Below are positions 37,566 to 45,480 of a stretch of 53,269 nt of DNA, piece after piece. The DNA is from Bacillota bacterium (GTDB taxonomy: Bacteria > Bacillota > Clostridia > Peptostreptococcales > Anaerovoracaceae). The notes under the pieces are model-generated. The model was given only the letters and a program-made list of their open reading frames with translations, was not told the origin of the DNA and did not search any database. Each line of letters starts with the position of its first letter. The first letter of the stretch is position 1. The stretch lies in the NCBI GenBank assembly GCA_017436705.1, contig JAFSCP010000019.1:1-53269 (forward strand), read 5' to 3'. A program made the position numbers and the translations under genes.

Positions 37566-37693
37566 CCGGCTGCTTTGCAGCCTGCGTCCTCGGCTCCCCG
37601 CACGGTCGCCTTCGGACCGCTCGCTGCCGGACGCGCCACTGGCGCCTCCGGCTGACGCTCGCGCCCTCACGGGTTCGAGCCCCGATAAAACAC

Positions 37694-37736
37694 AAAAAAC
37701 GATAAAAGGATGGGTAAAACCCATCCTTTTATCGTT
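37694..37736 (-). terminator. Terminator of the tRNA-Arg gene
   Basis: A perfect 18-bp stem (37698-37715 with 37719-37736), loop AAA, followed on the minus strand by TTTTTT. It begins at the last base of the tRNA's encoded CCA. Confidence 0.9.
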
Positions 37737-37812
37737 GGTGCGCCACAAGGGACTCGAACCCCTAACCTTCGCATTCGTAGTGCGCGACTCTATCCAATTG
37801 AGCTAGTAGCGC
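37736..37812 (-). tRNA. tRNA-Arg(ACG)
   Basis: 77 bases with encoded CCA. Read on the minus strand: acceptor GCGCTAC pairs with GTGGCGC (one G-U). D-arm GCTC/GAGT, anticodon loop CTACGAA (anticodon ACG, reads CGN after A-to-I editing), T-arm AGGGG-TTCGAGT-CCCTT. The G27-A43 pair at the base of the anticodon stem is a mismatch. It has its own promoter and terminator, so is a single-gene transcript. Confidence 0.95.
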
Positions 37813-37832
37813 GTATGTTTTCGTACCAAATT

Positions 37833-37861
37833 ATTATACAAGACATTTGCGCATTTGTCAA
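37833..37861 (-). promoter_or_regulatory. Consensus promoter of tRNA-Arg
   Basis: Minus strand: TTGACA (37856-37861), 17 bases, TATAAT (37833-37838), about 20 bases before the tRNA. The promoter sits inside an inverted repeat: AAGACATTTGCG at one side and CGCAAAATGTCTT at the other, with one bulge, spanning about 37838-37883. This repeat may also end the yejK-like transcript arriving from upstream. Confidence 0.85.
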
Positions 37862-37906
37862 ATACAAATACGCAAAATGTCTTAATTTTTCTTATAAATG
37901 CTGGTT

Positions 37907-38926
37907 TTACAGCACTATGTTTTTTATAAGCAGAGAAATCGTTCCGTCCGGATTCTGCAGGAATTCCACAGAATTTTCATCACGGAAAAGGTCTGCCGGA
38001 ATTTTCACCTCTATGCCGTTAGGTGTTTTCACTGACTGCTTTTCAAAACGCTTCATGGTCTTCGGCTGCACCTGAACGGTATCGTCCAGTTCGATGTGGC
38101 TGGACAGAAGCTGTTCTTCCACCATCGGTCTCACCTGCGGATAATCGCGGAGCACTTCGCGGCACATTTCTCCCACCGTCGGCTCGTCCTCATCCATCAG
38201 ATAACCGTGCATGCGGCTCATAAACTCCTGCTCCACAACTTTGCGGTCGCCGAGGACCTCTTTGTTTGCCTTCTGAACAGCCTTCTTCACTGCCATAAGC
38301 TTGCTTCGCTCAGAAACTTCCGGCACGCAGCCAAGCACCTGCTCTGAAAGATACGCCGCACGTGTTTCATCCATCATCAGGTATTTTTTCTCGATGACCT
38401 GCACATCCAGAGTTTCCAGGTCCACGATGAAAGCTTCCTCAAGCTTGCGGCCTGCTCCCGGCAGCAGCACACGCTGCCCCACTATATTCAGGTTGCCGTT
38501 GGCATAATAATGAGCAAACCCATCATGATAGTTCATCTTAAGAGCCGCAAAATAAGTTTTGCCGTCACCGCCGCCCACATTGCAAAGCATGCAGATCAGG
38601 TCGCCGCGGGGCACATCAGGATTGGCATTGAGAATGGAGAAAATCCGGTCCGCCAGATACTTGCTTTCTGCCACGAAGGCCTCATATCCGGCCTGTCCAC
38701 CGGCCTCAAGCACTGCCCGCCCGAGAGCTTTCATTCTCTGTCCGTAGCTTCCCTCTTCCCTCAGCACCGCCTTCTGCGACTCGTCACTTTCCAGGCATCT
38801 GGTGAAATGGGCATCCAGAAACTCTCTCACTTCTTCGTTTATATCCATGGGTTCTTCAGAAAGCACCGCCACTCCCGCCGCCGGGTCCAGCGCATGCAGA
38901 ATCGCCCTTTCAATTTTTATAATCAT
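37907..38926 (-). CDS. Nucleoid-associated protein, YejK/NdpA family
   Basis: 339 residues, matching the 37-kDa nucleoid-associated protein family of unknown molecular function. Visible pattern: IIKIERAILHALDPAAGVAVLSEEPMDINEEVREFLDAHF at the start. A middle beta region (MLCNVGGGDGKTYFAALKMNYHDGFAHYY... NLNIVGQRVLLPGAGRKLEEAFIVDL) follows, then a C-terminal basic helical part. It starts one base after the fbp stop, so it is co-transcribed with fbp. AGGAAG ribosome site inside the end of fbp. Confidence 0.8.
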   Translation of the reverse strand: MIIKIERAILHALDPAAGVAVLSEEPMDINEEVREFLDAHFTRCLESDESQKAVLREEGSYGQRMKALGRAVLEAGGQAGYEAFVAESKYLADRIFSILNANPDVPRGDLICMLCNVGGGDGKTYFAALKMNYHDGFAHYYANGNLNIVGQRVLLPGAGRKLEEAFIVDLETLDVQVIEKKYLMMDETRAAYLSEQVLGCVPEVSERSKLMAVKKAVQKANKEVLGDRKVVEQEFMSRMHGYLMDEDEPTVGEMCREVLRDYPQVRPMVEEQLLSSHIELDDTVQVQPKTMKRFEKQSVKTPNGIEVKIPADLFRDENSVEFLQNPDGTISLLIKNIVL

Positions 38927-38927
38927 T

Positions 38928-40877
38928 CTAAAAAACTTCCTTTATTACCCCTTCATTGAATGCTTCAATCAGGTTTTCCAGGTCTTTAACCTTTTCTTTG
39001 AGCACGATACCCTGATCGGTGTCTGCGATGAGCAGTCGCTCAGGCATCACTTCCACAGTCTTCATTACCGGTGAGTGGAATTCCTGGGTGCCATCGGCCT
39101 GAAGCGGTGTATATGGTTTGTGTTCCGCGAGGGCCATAAAGCGGGAGTTGAAGATGAAAGTATATCCTGCGATACCTGTCTGTTTCTGGTACGCTTTGGA
39201 AATACCGCCATCAATTACGTAAAGCAGGCCACCGCCCTTGATAGGTGATTCGCCGTCTTTGATTTTTACAGGAACGTGACCGTTGAGAATCTTGCCGGTA
39301 GCAGGGTCCAGACCGAATTCGAGAAGAATCTTTTCGCAGGCAGGTCGTTCCTTGATGAGCTTGTAGTAAGGACGTGTGTGTTCCTTGTGAGTGGCTTTGT
39401 CAGCGATGAAAAGTCTTTCAAATGTGGTCATCTTTTCCTTTCCGAAAAGCGGTGAGTTGCCGCCGAGCCACAGGTACCACATGATGTCTCCGAAACGGCC
39501 GATTTCTTCGGACTTCTTAGGAATGAAGTATGCTTTGCGCACCTGGTCATCCAGATAATCCATAAGTTCTTTGCCGCGGAGTCTCGCACCGTTAAGTTCT
39601 ACATACTCGAACTCTCCTTCTTCAGTCATCGGAATACAGCCGTGATACAGCAGGTTGCCGTTGATTACTGTGTAAAGTGCACCGTGGCTGAACAGGAAGT
39701 TGATGTGGCGCTGAAGTTTTTCTGAATTGAGGAAAGATGCTTCGAGTGCGTTGAGCAGTTCCGATTCCTCTTCAGTGAGCTTGTATGGGTCTGCCATGTC
39801 CAGTGTAGGGAAGTTGGTGTCGCGGAGCGGCCATTCAACTCCTTCGATTTCTACTGTTCCCTTTTCAAGATTAATCTTGTCCAGGAGCAGACGCTTTTCA
39901 AGTTTGTATTCAGGATGTGCCTTGATTCTCTGTCCTTCAACCTTGAACTGGCACATTGCAATTGCTTTGTGCATCTTGGCTGCAAGTTCAGGCGGCACAG
40001 GGTCGTATTTGTTTTCTTCGAGAATATGAGGCTTAAAGAATTCGCAAGGGTCATCGCCGTAAACTTTTTCTGCAAAAGTTGCCAGCGGTCTCAGGTTGAT
40101 TCCGTAACCCACTTCCAGCATGTCAAAGTTATTGTAGCTGATGTTCATTCTCAGCAGGTTGGTAATGCAGGCCCAGTTACCTGTCGCTGCACCCATCCAT
40201 ACGATGTCGTGATTGCCCCACTGGAAATCCACATCATGGTAGTCCATGAGGAAGTCCATAATTGTATCTGGATGCGCACCTCTGTCAAAGATATCGCCGA
40301 TGATATGGAGTTTGTCTACTGCAAGGCGGCTGATAGCTTCTGTCAGCTCAATTATGTATTCTTCCGCCACACCGCAGCTCACGATGGAGCTGATAATCTG
40401 GGCATAGTAGTTTGCTCTGTTGGCATCATCGTCAGCATGAAGCAGTTCGTCCATACTGTAGTCCATGTACTTCGGCAGGCGCTGTCTTACTCTGTAACGT
40501 GTGTATTTGGTGGACACGGACTTACAGATTGTAATTAAACGATAAATCGCTGTTGCACACCAGTCATCGAAGTCCTTTTCGATTTTTTTACGGCGCGCCA
40601 GCTCTGCTTCTGCGTTGTAAATCAGGGCAGCCAGGTCTTCTCTGTCTCTTTCGCTGAGAACAGCACCATAATGCTCGTCGATTTTTGCCTTGATTGTACC
40701 GGACGCACTTTTCAGCATGTGAATAAAGGCACCGTGTTCGCCGTGCAGGTCGCTGAAGAAATACTCAGTACCCTTAGGCAAAGCCAGGATTGCCTTGAGA
40801 TTTATGATTTCTGCGGAGGCCGCCATTTTATTCGGATAGTCCTTTGCAAGTCTGTTTAAGTATTTTAAATCTGCCAT
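38928..40877 (-). CDS. fbp: Fructose-1,6-bisphosphatase class III
   Basis: A gluconeogenic phosphatase of the Firmicute-specific type, metal-dependent and unrelated to classes I/II. 649 residues, usual size. It belongs to the calcineurin-like metallophosphatase superfamily: FFSDLHGEHGAF, IIGDIFDRGAHPD and WGNHDIVWMGA are the metal-binding blocks, followed by the family-specific C-terminal half (PLFGKEKMTTFERLFI, GYTFIFNSRFMALAEHKPY). Upstream lies a long nested inverted repeat rather than a simple promoter region. Confidence 0.96.
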   Translation of the reverse strand: MADLKYLNRLAKDYPNKMAASAEIINLKAILALPKGTEYFFSDLHGEHGAFIHMLKSASGTIKAKIDEHYGAVLSERDREDLAALIYNAEAELARRKKIEKDFDDWCATAIYRLITICKSVSTKYTRYRVRQRLPKYMDYSMDELLHADDDANRANYYAQIISSIVSCGVAEEYIIELTEAISRLAVDKLHIIGDIFDRGAHPDTIMDFLMDYHDVDFQWGNHDIVWMGAATGNWACITNLLRMNISYNNFDMLEVGYGINLRPLATFAEKVYGDDPCEFFKPHILEENKYDPVPPELAAKMHKAIAMCQFKVEGQRIKAHPEYKLEKRLLLDKINLEKGTVEIEGVEWPLRDTNFPTLDMADPYKLTEEESELLNALEASFLNSEKLQRHINFLFSHGALYTVINGNLLYHGCIPMTEEGEFEYVELNGARLRGKELMDYLDDQVRKAYFIPKKSEEIGRFGDIMWYLWLGGNSPLFGKEKMTTFERLFIADKATHKEHTRPYYKLIKERPACEKILLEFGLDPATGKILNGHVPVKIKDGESPIKGGGLLYVIDGGISKAYQKQTGIAGYTFIFNSRFMALAEHKPYTPLQADGTQEFHSPVMKTVEVMPERLLIADTDQGIVLKEKVKDLENLIEAFNEGVIKEVF

Positions 40878-40930
40878 TCTTCTCTCCCTTTTTAAGTCGG
40901 AACATGTTTATTTTAACGCAATATCACTTG

Positions 40931-41142
40931 CTTTACAGCATGCTCTGGCATAAGGGCTTTCTCTTAGTCCTCGTCACAGGCAATTACATCTGCACGGTGC
41001 TCTGTTTGCAGAGAATTCAGCAAACTCGCCTGCGGCTCACACAGTGCTGAACTCTTAGCTGCTCACATTCGCCCCTTAGCAGGTAATTGCAGACTGCTCC
41101 TGCGGAAGCCGTTCAAACCCTGATGCCAGAGCATGCCGTAAA
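40931..41142. repeat. Roughly 210-bp nested inverted repeat upstream of fbp
   Basis: The 308-base gap between fbp and spoIID holds one element made of nested arms. The outer arms are TTTAC-a-GCATGCTCTGGCAT (40932-40950) and ATGCCAGAGCATGC-c-GTAAA (41123-41141), and pairing continues through AGGG/CCCT. The middle arms are GCAATTAC (40980-40987) and GTAATTGC (41083-41090); the inner arms are TTCAGCA (41016-41022) and TGCTGAA (41045-41051). A local hairpin GTTTGC...GCAAAC also exists. No ORF of note. It could be a structured RNA leader of fbp, or a miniature inverted-repeat element. No clear target-site duplication was found. Confidence 0.7.
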
Positions 41143-41185
41143 ACAATTTTTATTACTTTAATAATACAATGCCCGCAACTCAAAA

Positions 41186-42148
41186 TCAATAAATTTCTGT
41201 CCCGGAATAATAGTGTTTCAATATTTCTTTGTACGTGTATCCCTCTTTGCCCATGCCGTCTGCGCCGTACTGGCTCATTCCCACGCCATGGCCTGAACCG
41301 CTGGAAGTGAATATAATTTCAGTCTGACCATTCCAGCCGCTGCCCTCTCTGAAGCTGATGGTAAACAAAGCTGAACTGAGCCCCAGCGCCGAGCGCACCT
41401 GGGTTCCTTTAAAGGTCACATCGCCTATCTGCATTCTGTCCACGCGGCCGCCTGCCGTCCTTGAAAGAATCTTTATTGTGGACGCATTTACAGTTCCGAA
41501 GTCTTCTTCCGGGAAAGCCTTTTTAATCTTTTCCCGCACTTCTCTGACTGTAAATATTTTTTCTTCATCGCGGTGGGTGGCCGCTTCTTCATAGGGGCTG
41601 GCTACACTTATCAGATAAGGTACTGCGCTTACGAAAACATCCTCCGAATTCTCCGTCTGGCCGCCGCTGGACGAAAAAAACAGAGGCTGTGAAACAAGTT
41701 CCCCATTATAGTATAAAAGCTGGCCAGAGGTGGAATCTGCGGCCTTCTGAGCGGTTTTACTGTCTTCAGTATTATACACCTGACAATGCACTGTGTCGCA
41801 GACCGGTGCCTCAGGATGGTCGTCAGGACCTCCGCTGCCATATTTCTGTACTTTTGCCATTGCGTATGTTCTGGCTGCAACAGCCTGAGCCTTCAGTGCT
41901 TCTTCATGAAAATCTTCCGGCATTTCATTTGCAACCACGCAGGCTACATATTCCTCAAAATCAATTTCCTCAGTCCTGCCTTCAGCCTCACGCCACACTT
42001 CTATTTTTTCAGGCACCTCTACTCTGTCCGCAAAGCTTATTCCGCCTGTTCCCTCTCCCAGTCTGCCGCCAAGTCCCACAACAATAAGCGGCATCAGCAG
42101 AAACACTGTAACACCGATGCCGAGTATCTGTAATATCCACCGCAACAT
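41186..42148 (-). CDS. spoIID: Stage II sporulation protein D
   Basis: A lytic transglycosylase of the engulfment machinery (with SpoIIP and SpoIIM), anchored in the mother-cell membrane. 320 residues: one N-terminal membrane helix (about 1-28), then the SpoIID catalytic domain with FEEYVACVVANEMPEDFHEEALKAQAVAARTYA (the conserved Glu lies in NEMP) and C-terminal SGSGHGVGMSQYGADGMGKEGYTYKEILKHYY. It follows murA, as in many Firmicutes. Its presence is a strong sign that the organism sporulates. Confidence 0.95.
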   Translation of the reverse strand: MLRWILQILGIGVTVFLLMPLIVVGLGGRLGEGTGGISFADRVEVPEKIEVWREAEGRTEEIDFEEYVACVVANEMPEDFHEEALKAQAVAARTYAMAKVQKYGSGGPDDHPEAPVCDTVHCQVYNTEDSKTAQKAADSTSGQLLYYNGELVSQPLFFSSSGGQTENSEDVFVSAVPYLISVASPYEEAATHRDEEKIFTVREVREKIKKAFPEEDFGTVNASTIKILSRTAGGRVDRMQIGDVTFKGTQVRSALGLSSALFTISFREGSGWNGQTEIIFTSSGSGHGVGMSQYGADGMGKEGYTYKEILKHYYSGTEIY

Positions 42149-42200
42149 AAAACTTCCTCCTTCAGGGTTGTCCTCTCCCCTCTGCGGAAATTATATGCAA

Positions 42201-42226
42201 AAAGACGGTGAATTATCACCGTCTTT
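42201..42226 (-). terminator. Terminator between murA and spoIID
   Basis: An 11-bp stem AAAGACGGTGA / TCACCGTCTTT with a 4-base loop. On the minus strand it is followed by TTTTTGC. It should uncouple spoIID from vegetative murA transcription. Confidence 0.8.
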
Positions 42227-42265
42227 GTTTTCATTGATTAAATTGTCCTGCACGCAGCGTCTTTT

Positions 42266-43531
42266 TTAGTCGTCAATTCTGGTAATCTGCGCACCAAGAG
42301 CTCTGAATTTATCGATAAATTTCTCGTAACCACGTTCGATATGGAAAATTTCCGAAATTTCAGTCTGGCCTTCTGCCACCAGTCCTGCAAGCACCAGCGC
42401 CGCACCTGCTCTCAGGTCGGTTGCCATTACCTGGCAGCCACGCAGCTTGGCATTGCCCTTTACGATTGCTTTATTACCTGCAGTTTCAATATGTGCCCCC
42501 ATCTTATTGAGCTGGGAAACATGCATGAATCTGTTTTCGAATACAGTTTCAATTACCGTACTGGAACCTTCTACTGTGGTCAGGTATGCCATGAACGGTG
42601 ACTGAATATCTGTAGGGAATCCAGGGTAAGGCAGCGTCTTTATGTCTGTTGATGACTGAGGTCCCAGATCAGCTCTTACAATGATATCCTCATCGCCCAC
42701 TTCAATGCGCACCCCACATTCACGGAGCTTCGCAATTATAGGTTTTACGTGGTCAGGCACTGCATTGCTGATATGAACTGCGCCCTTTGTAATGGCCGCC
42801 GCCAGCATGAATGTTCCTGTTTCGATTCTGTCAGGAATCACTGTATGTCTGGCACCGCCGAGCTTGTCCACGCCTTCGATTTTAATTGTATCAGTTCCTG
42901 CACCTTTGATCTTAGCGCCCATCTTGTTAAGAAAGTTGGCAAGGTCAACGATTTCAGGTTCTTCTGCAGCGTTTTCAAGATAAGTTGTGCCATGGGCAAG
43001 TACTGCTGCCATCATAATATTTTCGGTAGCACCTACGCTTGGGAAGTCAAGGTAAATTGTATCACCTATAAGTCCCTGGCTGCCTGCCACCGCTTCGATG
43101 TAGTCATCTTTATATATGATTTCTGCACCCAGCGCTTCAAGCCCTTTAAGATGTAAATCGATCGGTCTTGCACCGATGGCACATCCACCCGGCTGAGGAA
43201 TTCTTGCTACGCCTTTACGGGCAAGCAAAGGTCCCATAACCAGAATAGACGCTCTCATTTTGTTCACCAGCTCGAACTGAGCCTCTGTGGAAATAATATC
43301 CTTTGTTGTTATAGAAAGAACGTTTTCTTCCATTTCAACAACTTCAGAGCCCAGGGATGTGAGAATTTCCTTCATAAAAGAAACGTCTCTGAGCTGCGGC
43401 ACGTCCCTGATTATACATTCATCTTCGGCAAGAAGGGCAGCTGCCATGAGGGGCAGTACTGCATTCTTCGCACCACTAATAACGACCTCTCCTTTGAGAG
43501 GGCCGCTTTGCTGTACAATATATTTTGCCAA
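42266..43531 (-). CDS. murA: UDP-N-acetylglucosamine 1-carboxyvinyltransferase
   Basis: The first committed step of peptidoglycan synthesis. 421 residues, two-domain inside-out barrel. The catalytic, fosfomycin-reactive cysteine is C117 in RIPQPGGCAIGARPIDLHLKG. K22 (SGAKNAVLP) and the C-terminal DLRAGAALVLAGL are in place. Upstream in the same direction lies an AbrB-type regulator gene (23-base gap). Confidence 0.97.
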   Translation of the reverse strand: MAKYIVQQSGPLKGEVVISGAKNAVLPLMAAALLAEDECIIRDVPQLRDVSFMKEILTSLGSEVVEMEENVLSITTKDIISTEAQFELVNKMRASILVMGPLLARKGVARIPQPGGCAIGARPIDLHLKGLEALGAEIIYKDDYIEAVAGSQGLIGDTIYLDFPSVGATENIMMAAVLAHGTTYLENAAEEPEIVDLANFLNKMGAKIKGAGTDTIKIEGVDKLGGARHTVIPDRIETGTFMLAAAITKGAVHISNAVPDHVKPIIAKLRECGVRIEVGDEDIIVRADLGPQSSTDIKTLPYPGFPTDIQSPFMAYLTTVEGSSTVIETVFENRFMHVSQLNKMGAHIETAGNKAIVKGNAKLRGCQVMATDLRAGAALVLAGLVAEGQTEISEIFHIERGYEKFIDKFRALGAQITRIDD

Positions 43532-43554
43532 TTTAAGCCTCCAAAAGCCTTATT

Positions 43555-43797
43555 TTATAATTTCTTTAATTCTTCAAGGCAATCCTTGCAGACATTCTTT
43601 CCGCGGATGTTTTCAACATCTTTAGCATTACCGCAGAAAATACATGCTGGTTCATATTTCTTCAGCATGATATAGTCTCCGTCAACGAAAACCTCAAGAG
43701 AGTCATCTGTTTTGATATTAAGTGTTCTTCTTAATTCTACTGGAATAACAACTCTTCCTAATGGGTCCACTGGTCTTACAATTCCTGTTGCTTTCAT
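43555..43797 (-). CDS. AbrB/SpoVT-type transition regulator with C-terminal Cys4 motif
   Basis: 80 residues. The N-terminal swapped-hairpin DNA-binding domain MKATGIVRPVDPLGRVVIPVELRRTLNIKTDDSLEVFVDGDYIMLKKY is the classic AbrB/Abh type. The C-terminus carries CIFCGN...GKNVCKDC, two CxxC pairs that could bind zinc and replace the usual AbrB multimerisation domain. It probably controls the switch between growth and stationary phase or sporulation; neighbours are spoIID and spmAB. ATG with AGGAGG. Confidence 0.9.
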   Translation of the reverse strand: MKATGIVRPVDPLGRVVIPVELRRTLNIKTDDSLEVFVDGDYIMLKKYEPACIFCGNAKDVENIRGKNVCKDCLEELKKL

Positions 43798-43832
43798 TTT
43801 CTAGTCCTCCTCAAATTTAATAATTAGTACTT

Positions 43833-44192
43833 CTACTTGTTTGTCTTCTTTTTTCTCTGCTTAGGTTCAGTTTTCTTCATAATGTTTGCAAAAGAAGATG
43901 TGGCATTAACAAAGTTTGTAGCTGCGCTAACCATACTCTGATTTCCCTTGATTGCATTCACTACAGTTCCAACTGTGTCAGCCGCACCGTCAATGAGGCC
44001 ATCAACCTTCTGGGCTTTATCTGCAGCCACAGCGGAAATAACCTTAGCATCTGCGAGAATCTTGTCTACCTCCTGCAGTGTTCCGATCAGTTTCTTAAGC
44101 AGAATGATCAGATATACAAGCAGGCAGATACCTGCAATTGCAAGTACAGACAGAAGTACTCCTTCCCATGTGATAGTAAGAGTAACTGGCAT
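43833..44192 (-). CDS. Small membrane-anchored helical protein, DUF948-like
   Basis: The frame opens at 44222, but the ATG at 44190-44192 follows AGGAGGTACGCG and is preferred; 119 residues. One membrane helix (about 12-35, VLLSVLAIAGICLLVYLIILL), then an amphipathic helix KKLIGTLQEVDKILADAKVISAVAADKAQKVDGLIDGAADTVGTVVNAIKGNQ, and a very basic tail (KKTEPKQRKKKTNK). This resembles DUF948/YtxG-type general stress proteins. The function is unknown. Divergent from spmA. Confidence 0.7.
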   Translation of the reverse strand: MPVTLTITWEGVLLSVLAIAGICLLVYLIILLKKLIGTLQEVDKILADAKVISAVAADKAQKVDGLIDGAADTVGTVVNAIKGNQSMVSAATNFVNATSSFANIMKKTEPKQRKKKTNK

Positions 44193-44380
44193 CGCGTACC
44201 TCCTTTTTTTATTTGCGCACAACGCGATATTAGCCTATGGCCAGTTGTTTGCTGACCGTAGTCTTACTAGTTTATTATAACCCATAAATGGAAATAACTT
44301 CAACATATTTTTGTGTTTTTTCGCATAAATTTTTACGATTAAATATTACCAATTTCGTGAAAGGAAGGTGCCCCATATTG

Positions 44381-44950
44381 ATGAATTATATATGGGCAGG
44401 TATAATTCTTGTCTCTTTTATATATTCCTGTGCTGCAGGCAGGCTTGATGAATTCGGTCAGGCCATGATGAACAGTTCCCAGGATGCAGTTACATTTATA
44501 CTCAGCCTTGCAGGTATAATGGCCATGTGGAGCGGGCTCATGGAAATTGCCGAAAAAACCGGTCTCATAAACAAACTTTCACAGGTGCTTCTGCCGGTCA
44601 CAAAGCTGCTTTTCCCTGCCCAGAAAGACCCTGAGACCCTTTCCTGCATCATTATGAGCTTCACGTCAAACATCTTCGGAGCAGGCAACAGTTCCACAGT
44701 TTTCGCCCTGCGGACCATGGAAAGACTGGATGCGCAGAACCACCGCAGTCCGGTGGCCAGCAACGATATGTGTACCTTCGCTGTTGTCAATATGGCCTTC
44801 GCTCCGATCATCCCTGTAGTCACTGTCCAGCTACGACAAAATCTTGGCTCTTCTGACCCATATTCTGTAGTACTGCCTGCTATGATTGCCTCCTGGATTA
44901 CTGTACTGGTTTCAATCATCGCCTGTAAATTTCTTGAAAGGAGATTCTGA
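44381..44950 (+). CDS. spmA: Spore maturation protein A
   Basis: 190 residues, integral membrane protein needed in Bacillus for full spore core dehydration. The open frame starts 31 codons further upstream with untypical sequence. The ATG at 44381, ten bases after GGAAGGTG, gives the family start MNYIWAGIILVSF. The nucleoside-transporter-gate pattern is seen in MNSSQDAVTFILSLAGIMAMWSGLMEIAEKTGL, and NIFGAGNSSTVFALRTMERL is a conserved loop. It sits three bases before spmB, as usual. Confidence 0.93.
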   Translation: MNYIWAGIILVSFIYSCAAGRLDEFGQAMMNSSQDAVTFILSLAGIMAMWSGLMEIAEKTGLINKLSQVLLPVTKLLFPAQKDPETLSCIIMSFTSNIFGAGNSSTVFALRTMERLDAQNHRSPVASNDMCTFAVVNMAFAPIIPVVTVQLRQNLGSSDPYSVVLPAMIASWITVLVSIIACKFLERRF

Positions 44951-44952
44951 AT

Positions 44953-45480
44953 ATGAACCAGTTTTTTTCAGCTGTATCTGCCGGCTTCGTTCCTGTCATG
45001 GCCGCATTGATAATTGGTTATGGTATCTGGAAAAAGGCGCCGGTTTATGATTATTTCATTGAGGGTGCCAAAGCAGGTCTGCATACTGCGGTTGATATAC
45101 TTCCTTTTATGATAGGCATTTATATTGCGGTCAATGGCCTGTCGGCTTCCGGTTTTCTTGACTTCGTATATGTGGTACTCAGACCTGTTTTCAGTCTGCT
45201 CAGCATACCGGTGGAGCTGCTCCCTCTAATGTTTCTCCGTGCTATTTCAGGCAGCGGCTCATTTATAATCCTGCAGAATATCCTGGAAATTGTTGGCCCT
45301 GACTCTTACACAGGCAGAGCGGCATGCGCCATGAGCGGCGGCTGCGAAACTGTAATATACGCTCTTGCCCTGTATTTCGGCGTCACCCACGTAAAAAAAA
45401 TGAGGCACGCACTGGCTGGCGGCCTCATCGGTTATTTTACCGGAATAATCGTTTCACTTATTATCTGTAACATTCTCTGA
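44953..45480 (+). CDS. spmB: Spore maturation protein B
   Basis: 175 residues with about five membrane helices, partner of SpmA. Conserved blocks: YDYFIEGAKAGLHTAVDILPFMIGIYIAVNGLSASG and RAISGSGSFIILQNILEIVGPDSYTGRAACAMSGGCETVIYALALYFG. The last 20 bases overlap the end of the convergent trmN6 gene on the other strand, and no terminator lies between them. Confidence 0.94.
   Translation: MNQFFSAVSAGFVPVMAALIIGYGIWKKAPVYDYFIEGAKAGLHTAVDILPFMIGIYIAVNGLSASGFLDFVYVVLRPVFSLLSIPVELLPLMFLRAISGSGSFIILQNILEIVGPDSYTGRAACAMSGGCETVIYALALYFGVTHVKKMRHALAGGLIGYFTGIIVSLIICNIL

Larger units (their letters stand above)
37478..37683. repeat. tRNA-derived, GC-rich palindromic element next to tRNA-Arg
   Basis: Two copies of ACGGGTTCGAGCCCC (37478-37492 and 37669-37683), each an intact T-arm-like hairpin, flank a terminator-like hairpin, a truncated copy of the tRNA-Arg 3' end, and about 100 bases of GC-rich sequence (37566-37668). 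The GC-rich part is built of small palindromes: GGCTGC-TTT-GCAGCC, CGGTC-GCCTTCG-GACCG, GCGCCA-C-TGGCGC. Base composition is far above that of the surroundings. It looks like debris of an element that targeted the T-loop of tRNA-Arg. No coding potential is believable here. Confidence 0.6.

Noticed and set aside
37525-37806. 93-residue plus-strand open frame with RHKGLEPLTFAFVVR-type sequence
   Set aside because: It is a translation of antisense tRNA-Arg, its duplicated 3' end and terminator stems; an overlapping frame gives the well-known spurious PQGTRTPNL peptide.
33838-37812. Active integrative element or prophage at tRNA-Arg
   Set aside because: No integrase, excisionase, replication or structural gene is present; only a scar-like duplication and a possible cargo cassette.
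37436-37812. CRISPR array
   Set aside because: Repeats here are two copies only, tRNA-derived and palindromic, without regular spacers; no cas genes in the window.
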